From assembly GCF_040939305.1 (NCBI RefSeq), contig NZ_CP162511.1, forward strand, positions 1,426,001 through 1,490,000: 64,000 nucleotides of DNA, in the 5' to 3' direction. The position numbers and the translations under genes were made by a program. The DNA is from Herbiconiux sp. A18JL235 (GTDB taxonomy: Bacteria; Actinomycetota; Actinomycetes; Actinomycetales; Microbacteriaceae). A model generated the notes under the pieces. That model was not told the DNA's origin and made no database searches. It saw nothing but the letters and a program-made list of their open reading frames with translations. Positions 40,683-48,979 of this stretch are shown here, piece by piece (position 1 is the first letter of the stretch; the number at the start of each line of letters is the position of its first letter).

Positions 40683-40767
40683 GCGGGCCTGCACGTCGCC
40701 GGTGGCGCGGGTCAATCCCCCGATCGCCTGACGCGGAGCCACCGGGCCGCTCGATAGGCTCGGCCCC

Positions 40768-41361
40768 ATGACGTCGACGCAGTGGGGTGGGCTCGTCGCG
40801 CTGATCGCGATCGCCGTCGCGACCCTCGCCCTGATCGCCCTGCACCTGCTCCCCACCGGGCTGTCGCCGTTGCGCGACCCGGTGAGCCGTTACGGCATCA
40901 CCCGCTTCAAGTCGGGGTACGCCACCGCCGCATTCGGTGCCGGGATCGCCGGCATCGGCTCCCTCATCGCCGTCGCCGCGCTGCCGGGCTCGCTGCCCAC
41001 CGTCGTGCTGCTGGCCGTCTTCGCGGCGGCGCGCATCCTCATCCCCTTCTTCCCGATGGACGCGCCGGAGGCGTCGAAGACGACCACGGGGCGGGTGCAC
41101 GACCTGCTCGCGGTCCTGGCGTTCGGCGGTGTCATCGCCGCCATGTTCGTGGCGGCCGGCATGCTCCACGACGCGGGACTCACGGCCGCCGGACTCGTGG
41201 CCACGATCGGCGGCGTCGTCGGGGTCGTGGGCACCCTGCTCATGCTCGTCTCACGCCGGAGCCCGCGCCTGGCCTGGGGCTTCGGCTTCGGCGAGCGGCT
41301 CATCTACCTCGCGTTCATCGTGTGGATCGCCGTACTCGGCACATCGGCGCTCACGAGCTGA
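40768..41361 (+). CDS. DUF998-family integral membrane protein
   Basis: A 197-residue membrane protein with about six helices. It matches DUF998 by size, by the LRDPVSRYG motif after the first helix and by the FPMD motif in the middle (LIPFFPMDAPE). Function unknown. TAGGCT at 40755-40760, 7 nt before the ATG, implies a leaderless mRNA. The stop codon lies inside an 18-bp tandem repeat. Confidence 0.8.
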   Translation: MTSTQWGGLVALIAIAVATLALIALHLLPTGLSPLRDPVSRYGITRFKSGYATAAFGAGIAGIGSLIAVAALPGSLPTVVLLAVFAAARILIPFFPMDAPEASKTTTGRVHDLLAVLAFGGVIAAMFVAAGMLHDAGLTAAGLVATIGGVVGVVGTLLMLVSRRSPRLAWGFGFGERLIYLAFIVWIAVLGTSALTS

Positions 41362-41411
41362 CCCAGGTCACCTCTCTGACCCAGGTCACCTCTCTGACCC
41401 AGTTCACCTCT
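41358..41411. repeat. three 18-bp tandem repeats at the DUF998 stop
   Basis: CTGACCCAGGTCACCTCT is present at 41358-41375 and 41376-41393 exactly, and at 41394-41411 with one change. The first copy supplies the TGA stop of the DUF998 gene; each copy repeats an in-frame TGA, giving three successive stops. Confidence 0.9.
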
Positions 41412-41426
41412 CTGGGGCGTGCCGCC

Positions 41427-41921
41427 TCAGCTCGCGCGCAGCACGTTCTCGGTGAACGAGTTCAGCCGGGTCGACAAGCCGTGCGCGCGCAGCGCGATGA
41501 CGGCGTCGGGGTCGGGCTGCAGCTCCGACCTCGGCGGCACGATCCTGATGAGGTTCGAGCAACCCAGGTCGCTGCAGATGTACGTGCCGACGGTCGAGCC
41601 GTCGAAGCCCGCCTGACCCGCACGCGGTGCGCTGAACAGCGTCACCTGCCCGCCGGGGAGCGGGGTGCGGCAGAACGTGCACATCGCCGCGATGCCGGGC
41701 CGCGACCGCGAGCCCGCGGCCTTCAGCAGGATGCCGACGGGCTCGCCGTCGCGCCAGAACACGATGTACCCGCGGTGGATGGCGTGCGGGTCGCGCCAGC
41801 CGAGGAACTCCCGGTCTTCCCACACGATCTCATGGAGCCCGGGGAGCACCATGCGCTCGAGCTCGTGCTCGCTGATGTTGGTGAACGACCCGCGGATCTC
41901 CGCCTCGGTGAGTGGCTTCAT
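41427..41921 (-). CDS. FBP-domain protein (EF-G-binding-type, zinc finger)
   Basis: A 164-residue protein. The N-terminal FBP region (MKPLTEAEIRGSFTNISEHELERM) is followed by a C-terminal treble-clef zinc finger with Cys pairs in CTFCRTPL and CSDLGCSN. Homologues are annotated as elongation-factor-G-binding or fusidic-acid-resistance-related (FusB-like) proteins that bind EF-G and help it leave the ribosome; resistance is not implied. TACGCT (41929-41934, minus strand) 7 nt before ATG 41921 points to a leaderless start. It is monocistronic, between DUF998 and GH15 genes. Confidence 0.8.
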   Translation of the reverse strand: MKPLTEAEIRGSFTNISEHELERMVLPGLHEIVWEDREFLGWRDPHAIHRGYIVFWRDGEPVGILLKAAGSRSRPGIAAMCTFCRTPLPGGQVTLFSAPRAGQAGFDGSTVGTYICSDLGCSNLIRIVPPRSELQPDPDAVIALRAHGLSTRLNSFTENVLRAS

Positions 41922-41971
41922 CGGTACGAGCGTAAACCTCGGCCGTCGACACGGCAAAGCCGGTGCGGCAC

Positions 41972-43747
41972 CTACTGCGATGCGCGCGCGATGGCATCGG
42001 CGGCACGTACGAGCGCGAGATGCGAGAAGGCCTGCGGGGTGTTGCCGGCCTGCCGTGCGCCCTCGACGTCGTACTCCTCCGAGAGCAGACCCACGTCATT
42101 CGACAGGGCGACGAGCTTGGACATGAGCGCCCGGGCGTCGTCAAGCCGCCCCGAGTGCGCATACTGCTGCACCAGCCAGAACGAGCAGGCGAGGAACGGA
42201 TGCTCGCCGCCGGCGAGCCCGTCGACACCGGTTTCGGTGCGGTAGCGCATGAGCAGGCCGTCGCGAAGCAGCTCCTTCTCGATCTGCGCGACGGTGCCGA
42301 GCATCCGTGGGTCGTCGGGGGCGACGAAGCCGATCTGCCCGAGCAGCAGCAACGAGGCGTCGACCTGCGTTCCGCCGTAGTGCTGCACGAAGGTGTTGCG
42401 TTCGGCGTCGAAGCCGTGCTCCTCGATCTCGGCCCGGATGGCGTCGCGGAGCTCCGCCCAGCGCGCGGAGTCGCCCGGCAGGCCGTAGCGCTCGACGGCC
42501 TCGACGCCGCAGGCGAACGCGGCCCAGATCATCGCGCGGGAGTGGGTGAAGGCCTGCTGAGGCCCGCGGATCTCCCAGATGCCGTTGTCGGGCCGCTGCC
42601 AGGTCTTCTCCAGAAAACCCAGCAGGGCGCGCTGCAGCGGCCAGGAGTACTGGTCTTCCTCGACGCCGATGCGCCGTGCCTCGCGCAGGGCGATCATGAG
42701 CTCGCCGAAGATGTCGCCCTGGTACTGCGTGGAGGCGTCGTTGCCGACACGCACGGGGGAGGAGCCCTGGTAGCCGGGGAGGCTCGGGACTTCGTACTCG
42801 GGCAGGTGCCGCTCGCCGGAGAGACCGTACATGATCTGGATGTCGGCGGGGTCGCCCGCGATGGCCCGGAGCAGCCACCGGCGCCAGTGGCCGGCCTCGG
42901 CCTCGTAGCCGTAGATCATGAGCGCGCTGAGCGTGAGGGAGGCGTCACGAATCCAGGTGTAGCGATAGTCCCAGTTGCGGGCGCCGCCGAACTGTTCGGG
43001 CAGGCTCGTCGTCGCGGCCGCCACGATGCCGCCCGTCTCGGCGTGGGTGAGGGCTCGGAGCACGAGCAGCGAGCGCCTGACCGCGGCCGCGTACTCGCCC
43101 TCGATCGGCGCCGCCGACGCCCACTCGCGCCACCAGGCCAGAGTGTCGTCGAGCTGCTCCGAGACGTCGAGGGCCCCCGGGGGGTTGCGGTGCGACGGGT
43201 ACCAGGTGAGCACGATGTCGACCTCGTCGCCCTCGCTCACCTCGAACTCGGCGGCGTGGGCGTGATCGGTGGCCCTGAGGGCGGGGCCCCTCACGATCAC
43301 GGCGTCGGGCCCGGCGACGCCCACCACCGCGTGGCCGCCCTGCTCGGGTGCCTGCCGCATCCACGGCAGCGCGTCGGCGTAGCCGAAACGGATGGCGAGC
43401 TCTTCGCGCAGGCGCACCGTGCCCTCGACGCCCCGCACCCGGCGCACCACCTCGGCGCGGCCCGCGCCCATCGGCATGAAGTCGACGACCTCGGCGACAC
43501 CCCCCGCGGTCTGCCAGCGGGTGACCAGCACGAAGGTGTCGTCGATGTAGGAGCGGGTGCTGGTGGCGCCCGGGTCGACGGGGGCCACGACCCAGCGCCC
43601 GTGCTCCTCGGTGCCGAGCAGTGCGCCGAAGGTCGACGCGGAGTCGAAGCGGGGCAGGCAGAGCCAGTCGATGCTCCCGTCTATTCCGACCAGGGCCGCC
43701 GTGTGGCAGTCGCCGATGAGCGCGTAGTCCGCGATGGGGAGTGACAT
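41972..43747 (-). CDS. glycoside hydrolase family 15 protein (glucoamylase/trehalase-like)
   Basis: A 591-residue cytosolic protein. An N-terminal beta-sandwich (IADYALIGDCHTAALVGIDGSIDWLCLPRFDS, typical of the GH15 trehalase-like group) is followed by an (alpha/alpha)6 barrel with RNWDYRYTWIRDASLT, DIFGELM and EEYDVEGARQAGNTPQAFSHL. The two catalytic carboxylates are expected in the WIRDA-to-DIFGE region and at Glu in SEEYD. The family includes actinobacterial alpha,alpha-trehalases and glucoamylases; the substrate cannot be chosen by eye. ATG 43747 has CAGAAT 6 nt upstream. Confidence 0.88.
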   Translation of the reverse strand: MSLPIADYALIGDCHTAALVGIDGSIDWLCLPRFDSASTFGALLGTEEHGRWVVAPVDPGATSTRSYIDDTFVLVTRWQTAGGVAEVVDFMPMGAGRAEVVRRVRGVEGTVRLREELAIRFGYADALPWMRQAPEQGGHAVVGVAGPDAVIVRGPALRATDHAHAAEFEVSEGDEVDIVLTWYPSHRNPPGALDVSEQLDDTLAWWREWASAAPIEGEYAAAVRRSLLVLRALTHAETGGIVAAATTSLPEQFGGARNWDYRYTWIRDASLTLSALMIYGYEAEAGHWRRWLLRAIAGDPADIQIMYGLSGERHLPEYEVPSLPGYQGSSPVRVGNDASTQYQGDIFGELMIALREARRIGVEEDQYSWPLQRALLGFLEKTWQRPDNGIWEIRGPQQAFTHSRAMIWAAFACGVEAVERYGLPGDSARWAELRDAIRAEIEEHGFDAERNTFVQHYGGTQVDASLLLLGQIGFVAPDDPRMLGTVAQIEKELLRDGLLMRYRTETGVDGLAGGEHPFLACSFWLVQQYAHSGRLDDARALMSKLVALSNDVGLLSEEYDVEGARQAGNTPQAFSHLALVRAADAIARASQ

Positions 43748-43849
43748 GATCCGATTCTGGTGCGAACCACCGACACGCGCACACGGGCGCGCGGGGGCTC
43801 CGGCCGTGCCGCGCCTGCCCCCCCCCCGGTTGTGCTCCGGCACCCGCCG

Positions 43850-44578
43850 ATGAAGAATGTCGAGGTGAAGTACCGCGGAACCGTGCTGGGCGTCGTCGCC
43901 ATGACCTTCGTGGTCGGCGTCGCGGTGGCCACCTCCGTTCCCGCGGCCTCGCTCGCGACGGTCGGTTCGTTCGACGACATCCGCATCGACGCCGCACCCG
44001 GGGCGGAGCAGTCGTTCGACGCCGCGTCGGGCCAGCTCGCCGCCGTCGCCCGCGACGGCTACGTGATCCACACCCCCACCCCGACTCCCACGCCCAAGCC
44101 GGTCGCGTCGAGTCAGGGCGGCTACGGCGGTGCCCAGTGCCAGGCCGGTGCGGATGCGGTGACCGAGACCGCGGGCTTCTCACCCGTCTACCCCGACGGC
44201 AACCGCATGTCCGACCTGTTCGGCCCGCGCGCCGAAGGCTTCCACAAGGGCATCGACATGCTCAACGGGCCCGGTGTGCCGGTGCACGCGATCGCCGACG
44301 GCATCGTCATCGGAGCCTCCGGCAACGGGGGCACCGGCGGCGTCTACATATCGATCGCCCACAAGGTGGGGGGCGTGGCGGTCTGCAGCATGTACATGCA
44401 CTTCCAGGACGGCTCGCTCATGGCGGGCGTCGGCGACACCGTGAAGGCCGGCCAGGTCATCGGTCTCACCGGGCGCACGGGCAACGCGACCACCGAGCAC
44501 ACGCACTTCGAGCTCTACGGTGCCGACGGTGTGCGCTACGACCCGATGCCGTTCATGACGGAGCACGGCATCATCTGA
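43850..44578 (+). CDS. secreted M23-family peptidase (LytM-like)
   Basis: A 242-residue protein: short basic n-region, one hydrophobic signal/anchor helix (residues 10-33), a spacer with TPTPTPTP, and an M23 domain (about 130-242). Zinc residues are His and Asp in HKGIDML and a His in EHTHFELYG (HxH). An MHFQDGS segment replaces the usual YAHL. M23 enzymes cleave peptidoglycan stem-peptide bridges. ATG 43850 is chosen; a GTG at 43865 with GAGG before it is an alternative. A run of ten C residues lies just upstream (about 43818-43827), a site prone to sequencing or replication slippage. Confidence 0.82.
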   Translation: MKNVEVKYRGTVLGVVAMTFVVGVAVATSVPAASLATVGSFDDIRIDAAPGAEQSFDAASGQLAAVARDGYVIHTPTPTPTPKPVASSQGGYGGAQCQAGADAVTETAGFSPVYPDGNRMSDLFGPRAEGFHKGIDMLNGPGVPVHAIADGIVIGASGNGGTGGVYISIAHKVGGVAVCSMYMHFQDGSLMAGVGDTVKAGQVIGLTGRTGNATTEHTHFELYGADGVRYDPMPFMTEHGII

Positions 44579-44650
44579 CGCGGGATCGCCGCATCCGGTG
44601 CCGTCGCGTCTCCCGACGCCGACCGGGGAGTCAGGATGCGTGTCCTGGGT

Positions 44651-44722
44651 CGCGATATATCTTGACATCGCGAACCCTCGCGATCTATCGTGTCTGCAGA
44701 AGCAGAAACGCGATATAACGCG
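44651..44722 (+). promoter_or_regulatory. promoter with palindromic operators upstream of DUF4097-padR
   Basis: TTGACA (44662-44667), an 18-nt spacer and TATCGT (44686-44691) form a near-consensus promoter. The spacer is almost entirely a perfect inverted repeat ATCGCGA-ACCC-TCGCGAT (44667-44684). Related CGCGATATA half-sites lie upstream (44651-44659) and downstream (44709-44717). The arrangement is typical of a repressor site; the PadR protein of the same operon is the obvious candidate. Confidence 0.75.
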
Positions 44723-44742
44723 ACTTCGACCGGGAGGTCATC

Positions 44743-45624
44743 ATGGTCTTGGAGAAGTGGATCGTCGACGGTCCGAAAGTCATCGACATCGAGCTCGTGC
44801 GCTCGCTCAAGGTCGGCCTCATCGGCGGGCAGGTCGACATCATCGGGCACGACGAGCCCGGAGCACGCATCGAGGTGCACTCCGTCTCGGGCAAAGACCT
44901 CAAGATCTCCATCGACGGCGACGCCCTCGAGATCGACCACCCCCAGCTGCGATGGGACAACTTCATCGAGGTGTTCAAGTCGTGGCGAGGCAACGCCAGG
45001 GCCGACGTGAGCATCCTGGTGCCGCGCGACGTCGCCCTCAAGTTCGGGGTCATCTCGGCATCGGGGCTCATCTCGGGGCTCACGGCGGATGCTCGGGTGA
45101 GCACCGTCAACGGCGACGTCGTCGTCGACTCGGTGACGGGCGACCTCGACCTCAACACGGTGAGCGGCGAGGTTCTGGTGCGCGACCACACCGGGCTCGT
45201 CAACGCGCACACCGTGTCGGGCGACATCACGGTCTCCGGCGCCATCCGCCGCTTCTCCTGCGACGGCGTCGCGGGAGAGGTGTTCGTCGACACCACCGGT
45301 GTGCCCGACGAGATCCAGAACAACACCGTCTCGGGCGACCTGACGGTGCGGCTCGAGGCGAGCACCGCGGTGCGCTACAACGTGAACTCGGTGTCGGGCA
45401 CGCTGCAGCTCGGCACCTCGACCATCAAGGGCCTGCGCGGAGGCGGCTACAACGGCCGCACCGGCGAGCTCGACGGCGCCTGGACGGAGTTCAGGGCGAA
45501 CTCGGTCTCCGGAGACATCACCGTCATGTTCCGGGAGGGGCAGGGCGAGCCCGCCTTCGACTCGGCTGCCTCGACCGGGTCTTCGTCCGGCGCTCCGTCG
45601 TTCGACGAGGGGGCGACGGCATGA
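44743..45624 (+). CDS. DUF4097 beta-strand-repeat protein
   Basis: A 293-residue protein built of short repeated strands (VNGDVVVDSVTGDLDLNTVSGEV-like, recurring TVSGDI/SVSGDI turns from residue 110 to 265), the pattern of DUF4097/DUF4098 right-handed beta-solenoid proteins often called putative adhesins. It has no signal peptide or transmembrane helix, so a cytoplasmic location is more likely than a surface one. It ends with a Ser-rich tail. GGGAGG sits before ATG 44743. The 4-bp overlap with padR and the shared palindromic promoter imply that it is co-regulated with, and perhaps partners, the PadR regulator. Confidence 0.8.
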   Translation: MVLEKWIVDGPKVIDIELVRSLKVGLIGGQVDIIGHDEPGARIEVHSVSGKDLKISIDGDALEIDHPQLRWDNFIEVFKSWRGNARADVSILVPRDVALKFGVISASGLISGLTADARVSTVNGDVVVDSVTGDLDLNTVSGEVLVRDHTGLVNAHTVSGDITVSGAIRRFSCDGVAGEVFVDTTGVPDEIQNNTVSGDLTVRLEASTAVRYNVNSVSGTLQLGTSTIKGLRGGGYNGRTGELDGAWTEFRANSVSGDITVMFREGQGEPAFDSAASTGSSSGAPSFDEGATA

Positions 45625-46289
45625 CTCCGCTCTTCGGCCATGGACACCTGCGCCTCTACCTGCTGAGCCTGCTCGACGAGTCGCCCAAGCACGGCTACGA
45701 GCTCATCCAGGCGCTCAGCGACCGCTTCGGCGGCACGTACAGCCCGAGCGCGGGCACGATCTACCCTCGTCTCGCGAAGCTCGAGGAGGAGGGCCTCGTC
45801 ACCAAGACCGCCGACGGGCGGAAGACCGTCTACTCCATCACGGATGCGGGGCGCGCCGAGGTGGAGTCGCGTCGCGGTGAGCTCGACGAGATCGAGGCGC
45901 AGCTCTCCGACTCGGTGCGGCGCATCGCCGACGAGGTGCGCTCGGGGGTCAACGAGGCGATGAAGAGCCTCAAGGCCGATCTGGCCTCCGCCGCCCGCGA
46001 GGCGCGTGTCGCGGCGAAGGAGTCGGCGCGGTCGGCCCGGTCGGCGGGAGCCTCCGGGGCCGGGTGGTCGGAGACCCGCGGTTCCGACGCATCCGGGTTC
46101 CCCAGCCGGGCCGAGTCGGCCGAGGCGCTGCGGTCGGCGGACGTCGCGCTCACCGACTTCAGGCAGTCGATGCGGCTCGACCTGCGAAGGGCCTCGGCGC
46201 GGAGCCTCGACCCCGCCATCGTCGATCGGCTGAAGCTGCGGCTCGATGAGGTGCGGGCCGAGTTCCGCGACGAGCTCAAGCCACGCTGA
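45621..46289 (+). CDS. PadR-family transcriptional regulator
   Basis: A 222-residue regulator. The N-terminal PadR winged helix (residues 8-85) has LRLYLLSLLDESPKHGYELIQAL and SPSAGTIYPRLAKLEEEGLVT, followed by a long helical, Ala/Ser/Arg-rich region that may serve dimerisation. The C-terminus again becomes helical and charged (LKLRLDEVRAEFRDELK). ATG 45621 overlaps the upstream stop (ATGA). PadR repressors commonly autoregulate through palindromes; the ATCGCGA-N4-TCGCGAT site fits that. The ligand is unknown. Confidence 0.9.
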   Translation: MTPLFGHGHLRLYLLSLLDESPKHGYELIQALSDRFGGTYSPSAGTIYPRLAKLEEEGLVTKTADGRKTVYSITDAGRAEVESRRGELDEIEAQLSDSVRRIADEVRSGVNEAMKSLKADLASAAREARVAAKESARSARSAGASGAGWSETRGSDASGFPSRAESAEALRSADVALTDFRQSMRLDLRRASARSLDPAIVDRLKLRLDEVRAEFRDELKPR

Positions 46290-46356
46290 GCCTGCGGCCC
46301 AGGAGGTAGCCGCGCCGACCGGATGCGAGGACCGGTCGGCGCGGCTGTACTATGGG

Positions 46357-46485
46357 CGGAGAAGGGGAGTATCCACTTCGCTGCCATCGTCATCACGGTG
46401 CCCGTCGTCGCGCACCCGGGGGCAGCGGTTCCCGCATCCGTCGACCCGGTCGTCGCGCTGCGGGCGCAGGAGAGACTTTCGCGGC
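46357..46485 (+). promoter_or_regulatory. probable yybP-ykoY (manganese) riboswitch
   Basis: The leader of the TerC-type gene begins near GAAGGGGAGTATCC (46361-46374), passes CATCGTCATCACGG, and ends with GCAGGAGAGACTTTCG (about 46466-46481). These are the conserved segments I associate with actinobacterial yybP-ykoY leaders, which sense Mn2+ and frequently precede TerC/Alx-type genes. TACTAT at 46348-46353 is a suitable -10, placing the start near 46360. Identified by motif recall, not by folding. Confidence 0.7.
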
Positions 46486-46521
46486 TTCGTGCTGTCTGAA
46501 TTCTCCTGAAAGGTCGCCTCC

Positions 46522-47547
46522 GTGCAACTGCCCCTCGCGTTCGAGATCGTCTCGCTCGTCGTGCTCGTGCTCATCCTCGCCGCCGACCTCGTGCTGGCGT
46601 ACAAGAGGCCGCACGTGCCGTCGTTCAAGGAGGCGACGCTCTGGGTGGTGTTCTACGTCGGGCTCGCCCTGGTGTTCGCACTGCTCATGCTGCTGTTCTC
46701 CGACGGGGAGCAGGCGGGCCAGTTCCTGGCGGGGTGGCTCACCGAGTACAGCCTGTCGATCGACAACCTGTTCGTCTTCGTCATCATCATGTCGCGCTTC
46801 AACGTGCCGAGGAAGTACCAGCAGGAAGCGTTGATGGTGGGCATCATCATCGCGCTCGTGCTGCGCGGCATCTTCATCCTCATCGGGGCGCAGCTCATCG
46901 AGTCGCTCAGCTGGATCTTCTACATCTTCGGCGCGTTCCTGCTCTACACGGCGTTCAAGCAGGCCTTCGGGCACGACGACGACGAGGGCGCAGGCGAGAA
47001 CCGGCTGGTGCGGATGCTGCGGCGGCGGGTCGCCATCTCCGACGACTTCGACGGGGCCAAGGTGCGCACCGTGGTCGACGGCCGCAAGATCTTCACCCCG
47101 ATGATCATCGTGTTCATCGCGCTCGGCTCGACCGACCTGCTCTTCGCACTCGACTCCATCCCGGCGATCTTCGGCATCACACAGAACCCGTTCATCGTGT
47201 TCACGGCGAACGTGTTCGCGCTGATGGGGCTCCGTCAGCTCTACTTCCTGCTGGGGGGCCTGCTCGACCGGCTCATCTACCTGCACTACGGCATCGCGTT
47301 CATCCTCGCGTTCATCGGGGTGAAGCTGGTGTTCCACGCGCTGCACGAGAACGAGGTGCCGTTCATCAACGGAGGTGAGCACATCGAGTGGATCCCCGAC
47401 ATCGACACCTGGACCTCCCTCGCCGTCATCATCCTCTCGATGGCCGTGGCCACCATCGCCTCTCTCGTCGTCATGAAGCGACGCGGAGCCTCGGTGAAGG
47501 AGGAGCTCAAAGAGGCGGCCCAGGGGGACCGCGGCGCCGGCGAGTAG
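46522..47547 (+). CDS. TerC/Alx-family membrane protein (probable Mn2+ exporter)
   Basis: A 341-residue protein with about nine membrane helices and the TerC signature acidic motifs LSIDNLFVFVIIMSRF and STDLLFALDSIPAIFGIT. A charged cytoplasmic loop (GHDDDEGAGENR) separates two halves. It starts at GTG 46522 with TGAAAGGTCGCC upstream. Alx and related members export manganese under a Mn2+ riboswitch, which fits the upstream leader. Tellurite resistance is the historical name and is less likely here, as no other ter genes are nearby. Confidence 0.88.
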   Translation: MQLPLAFEIVSLVVLVLILAADLVLAYKRPHVPSFKEATLWVVFYVGLALVFALLMLLFSDGEQAGQFLAGWLTEYSLSIDNLFVFVIIMSRFNVPRKYQQEALMVGIIIALVLRGIFILIGAQLIESLSWIFYIFGAFLLYTAFKQAFGHDDDEGAGENRLVRMLRRRVAISDDFDGAKVRTVVDGRKIFTPMIIVFIALGSTDLLFALDSIPAIFGITQNPFIVFTANVFALMGLRQLYFLLGGLLDRLIYLHYGIAFILAFIGVKLVFHALHENEVPFINGGEHIEWIPDIDTWTSLAVIILSMAVATIASLVVMKRRGASVKEELKEAAQGDRGAGE

Positions 47548-47644
47548 GCATCAATTACTCAGGCTGCCCAGGGCGCCTCCGCCCCCAGGATTGACGGCAC
47601 CACGTCGCGTCGGCGTGGATGGTCACTCGATCCTGGAGGATGCC

Positions 47645-48949
47645 ATGTCCCGATCCGTTCCCCGCGTGGGCCCCCTGCTCGCCGCAGCGGCAGTCGCCGC
47701 CCTCGTGCTCGCCGCCCCGAACGCCGCGTCGGCCGCCGATGCCGACGCGGTCGACGACGCGTACTCGCTCTCGACCGGCACCGTGCTCACGGCCGACGCC
47801 GCGTCGGGGCTGCTCGCCAACGACCTCGGCGTCGACCCAGGGCTGGGTCTCCTGATCTCGCTCGAGACACCGCCCGTGCACGGCACGCTGTCGGGCATCA
47901 CGGCCGACGGGTCGTTCACCTACACTCCGCTCGAGGGGTGGGCGGGCGTCGACACCTTCAGCTACTGCCTCAAGCTCCCCGTGCCCCTGGCCTTCTGCGC
48001 CGGGTCGACGGCGACCGTGACGGTCACCACCACGCCGGTGATCGAGCGCATCGACGGAGCAGACCGGTACGCGACGGCGGCCGCCGTGTCGGCTGCGAAG
48101 TTCCCCGCGGGGGTCGACACGGTGTTCGTGGCGTCGGGCGAGGTGTTCCCCGACGCGCTGTCGGCCTCGGCGGCGGCAGGGGCTGAGGATGCTCCGGTGC
48201 TGTTGGTGCAGAAGGGCGCCATCCCGGCCGTCGTCGACACCGAGCTGCGCCGGCTCGCCCCCGACCACGTCGTGCTGCTCGGCGGGTCGAACACGGTCTC
48301 CGCCGCCGTGGAGTCGGCGCTCGGCGGCTACGGGGCGATGGATGTCACCCGCGTCGACGGCGTCGACCGCTACGCCGTCTCGGCAGCAGTCTCGGCGCGC
48401 ACCTTCGCCCCGGCGCGCCCGGTGGTGTACATCGCCTCGGGCGAGGTGTTCCCCGACGCCCTGGCGGGCTCGGCGGCAGCCGGTCATCTCGGAGGGCCCG
48501 TGCTGCTCGTGCAGAGGGATGCGGTGCCGGCGACTGTGGCCACCGAGCTCGAGCGACTGAAGCCGCTCGCGGTCGTGGTGCTCGGAGGCGAGAACACCGT
48601 CACCGAGGCCACCCGCGCCGAGGTCGACCGCCTCGCCGGCCTGGTGGGTACTCGCATCAAGGGCGCCGACCGCTATGCGACCGCGGCGACCGTGTCGGAG
48701 AAGTCGTTCCTCCCGGTTGTCGACCACACGGTCTACGTGGCGTCGGGCGAGGTCTTTCCCGACGCACTCGCCGGCTCGGCCGCGGCCATCCGGGCACACG
48801 CCCCGGTGCTTCTCGTCACCCGCGACGGCATCCCCGCCGCCACCGCGACCGAACTCGATCGCCTCAACCCGACGCGCATCATCGTGCTGGGTGGTTCCCA
48901 CACCGTCTCCGCGGCGACCTACGACGAGCTCGCGACCCACCTGGGGTGA
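47645..48949 (+). CDS. secreted surface protein with three cell-wall-binding (CWB2) repeats
   Basis: A 434-residue exported protein. A signal peptide (residues 1-30, ending near ASA-ADADAV) is followed by a cadherin-like/VCBS beta-sandwich module (about 33-130: DDAYSLSTGTVLTADAASG, GSFTYTPLEGWAGVDTFSY) and three CWB2 repeats. Each repeat has RIDGADRYATAA-, VFVASGEVFPDALS- and VLLGGSNTVSAAV-type blocks (about 137-235, 235-335, 335-434). CWB2 domains bind anionic cell-wall polymers as trimers, anchoring the protein outside the cell. GGAGGATGCC precedes the ATG. It has no recognisable enzyme domain; a structural or adhesive role is likely. Confidence 0.9.
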   Translation: MSRSVPRVGPLLAAAAVAALVLAAPNAASAADADAVDDAYSLSTGTVLTADAASGLLANDLGVDPGLGLLISLETPPVHGTLSGITADGSFTYTPLEGWAGVDTFSYCLKLPVPLAFCAGSTATVTVTTTPVIERIDGADRYATAAAVSAAKFPAGVDTVFVASGEVFPDALSASAAAGAEDAPVLLVQKGAIPAVVDTELRRLAPDHVVLLGGSNTVSAAVESALGGYGAMDVTRVDGVDRYAVSAAVSARTFAPARPVVYIASGEVFPDALAGSAAAGHLGGPVLLVQRDAVPATVATELERLKPLAVVVLGGENTVTEATRAEVDRLAGLVGTRIKGADRYATAATVSEKSFLPVVDHTVYVASGEVFPDALAGSAAAIRAHAPVLLVTRDGIPAATATELDRLNPTRIIVLGGSHTVSAATYDELATHLG

Positions 48950-48979
48950 TGGGCGGGCCCCGGCGCTCGGCCGAGGTGC

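Noticed and set aside
46522..47547. Tellurite-resistance determinant
   Set aside because: No terD/terZ/terB genes are nearby, and the upstream leader looks like a manganese riboswitch.
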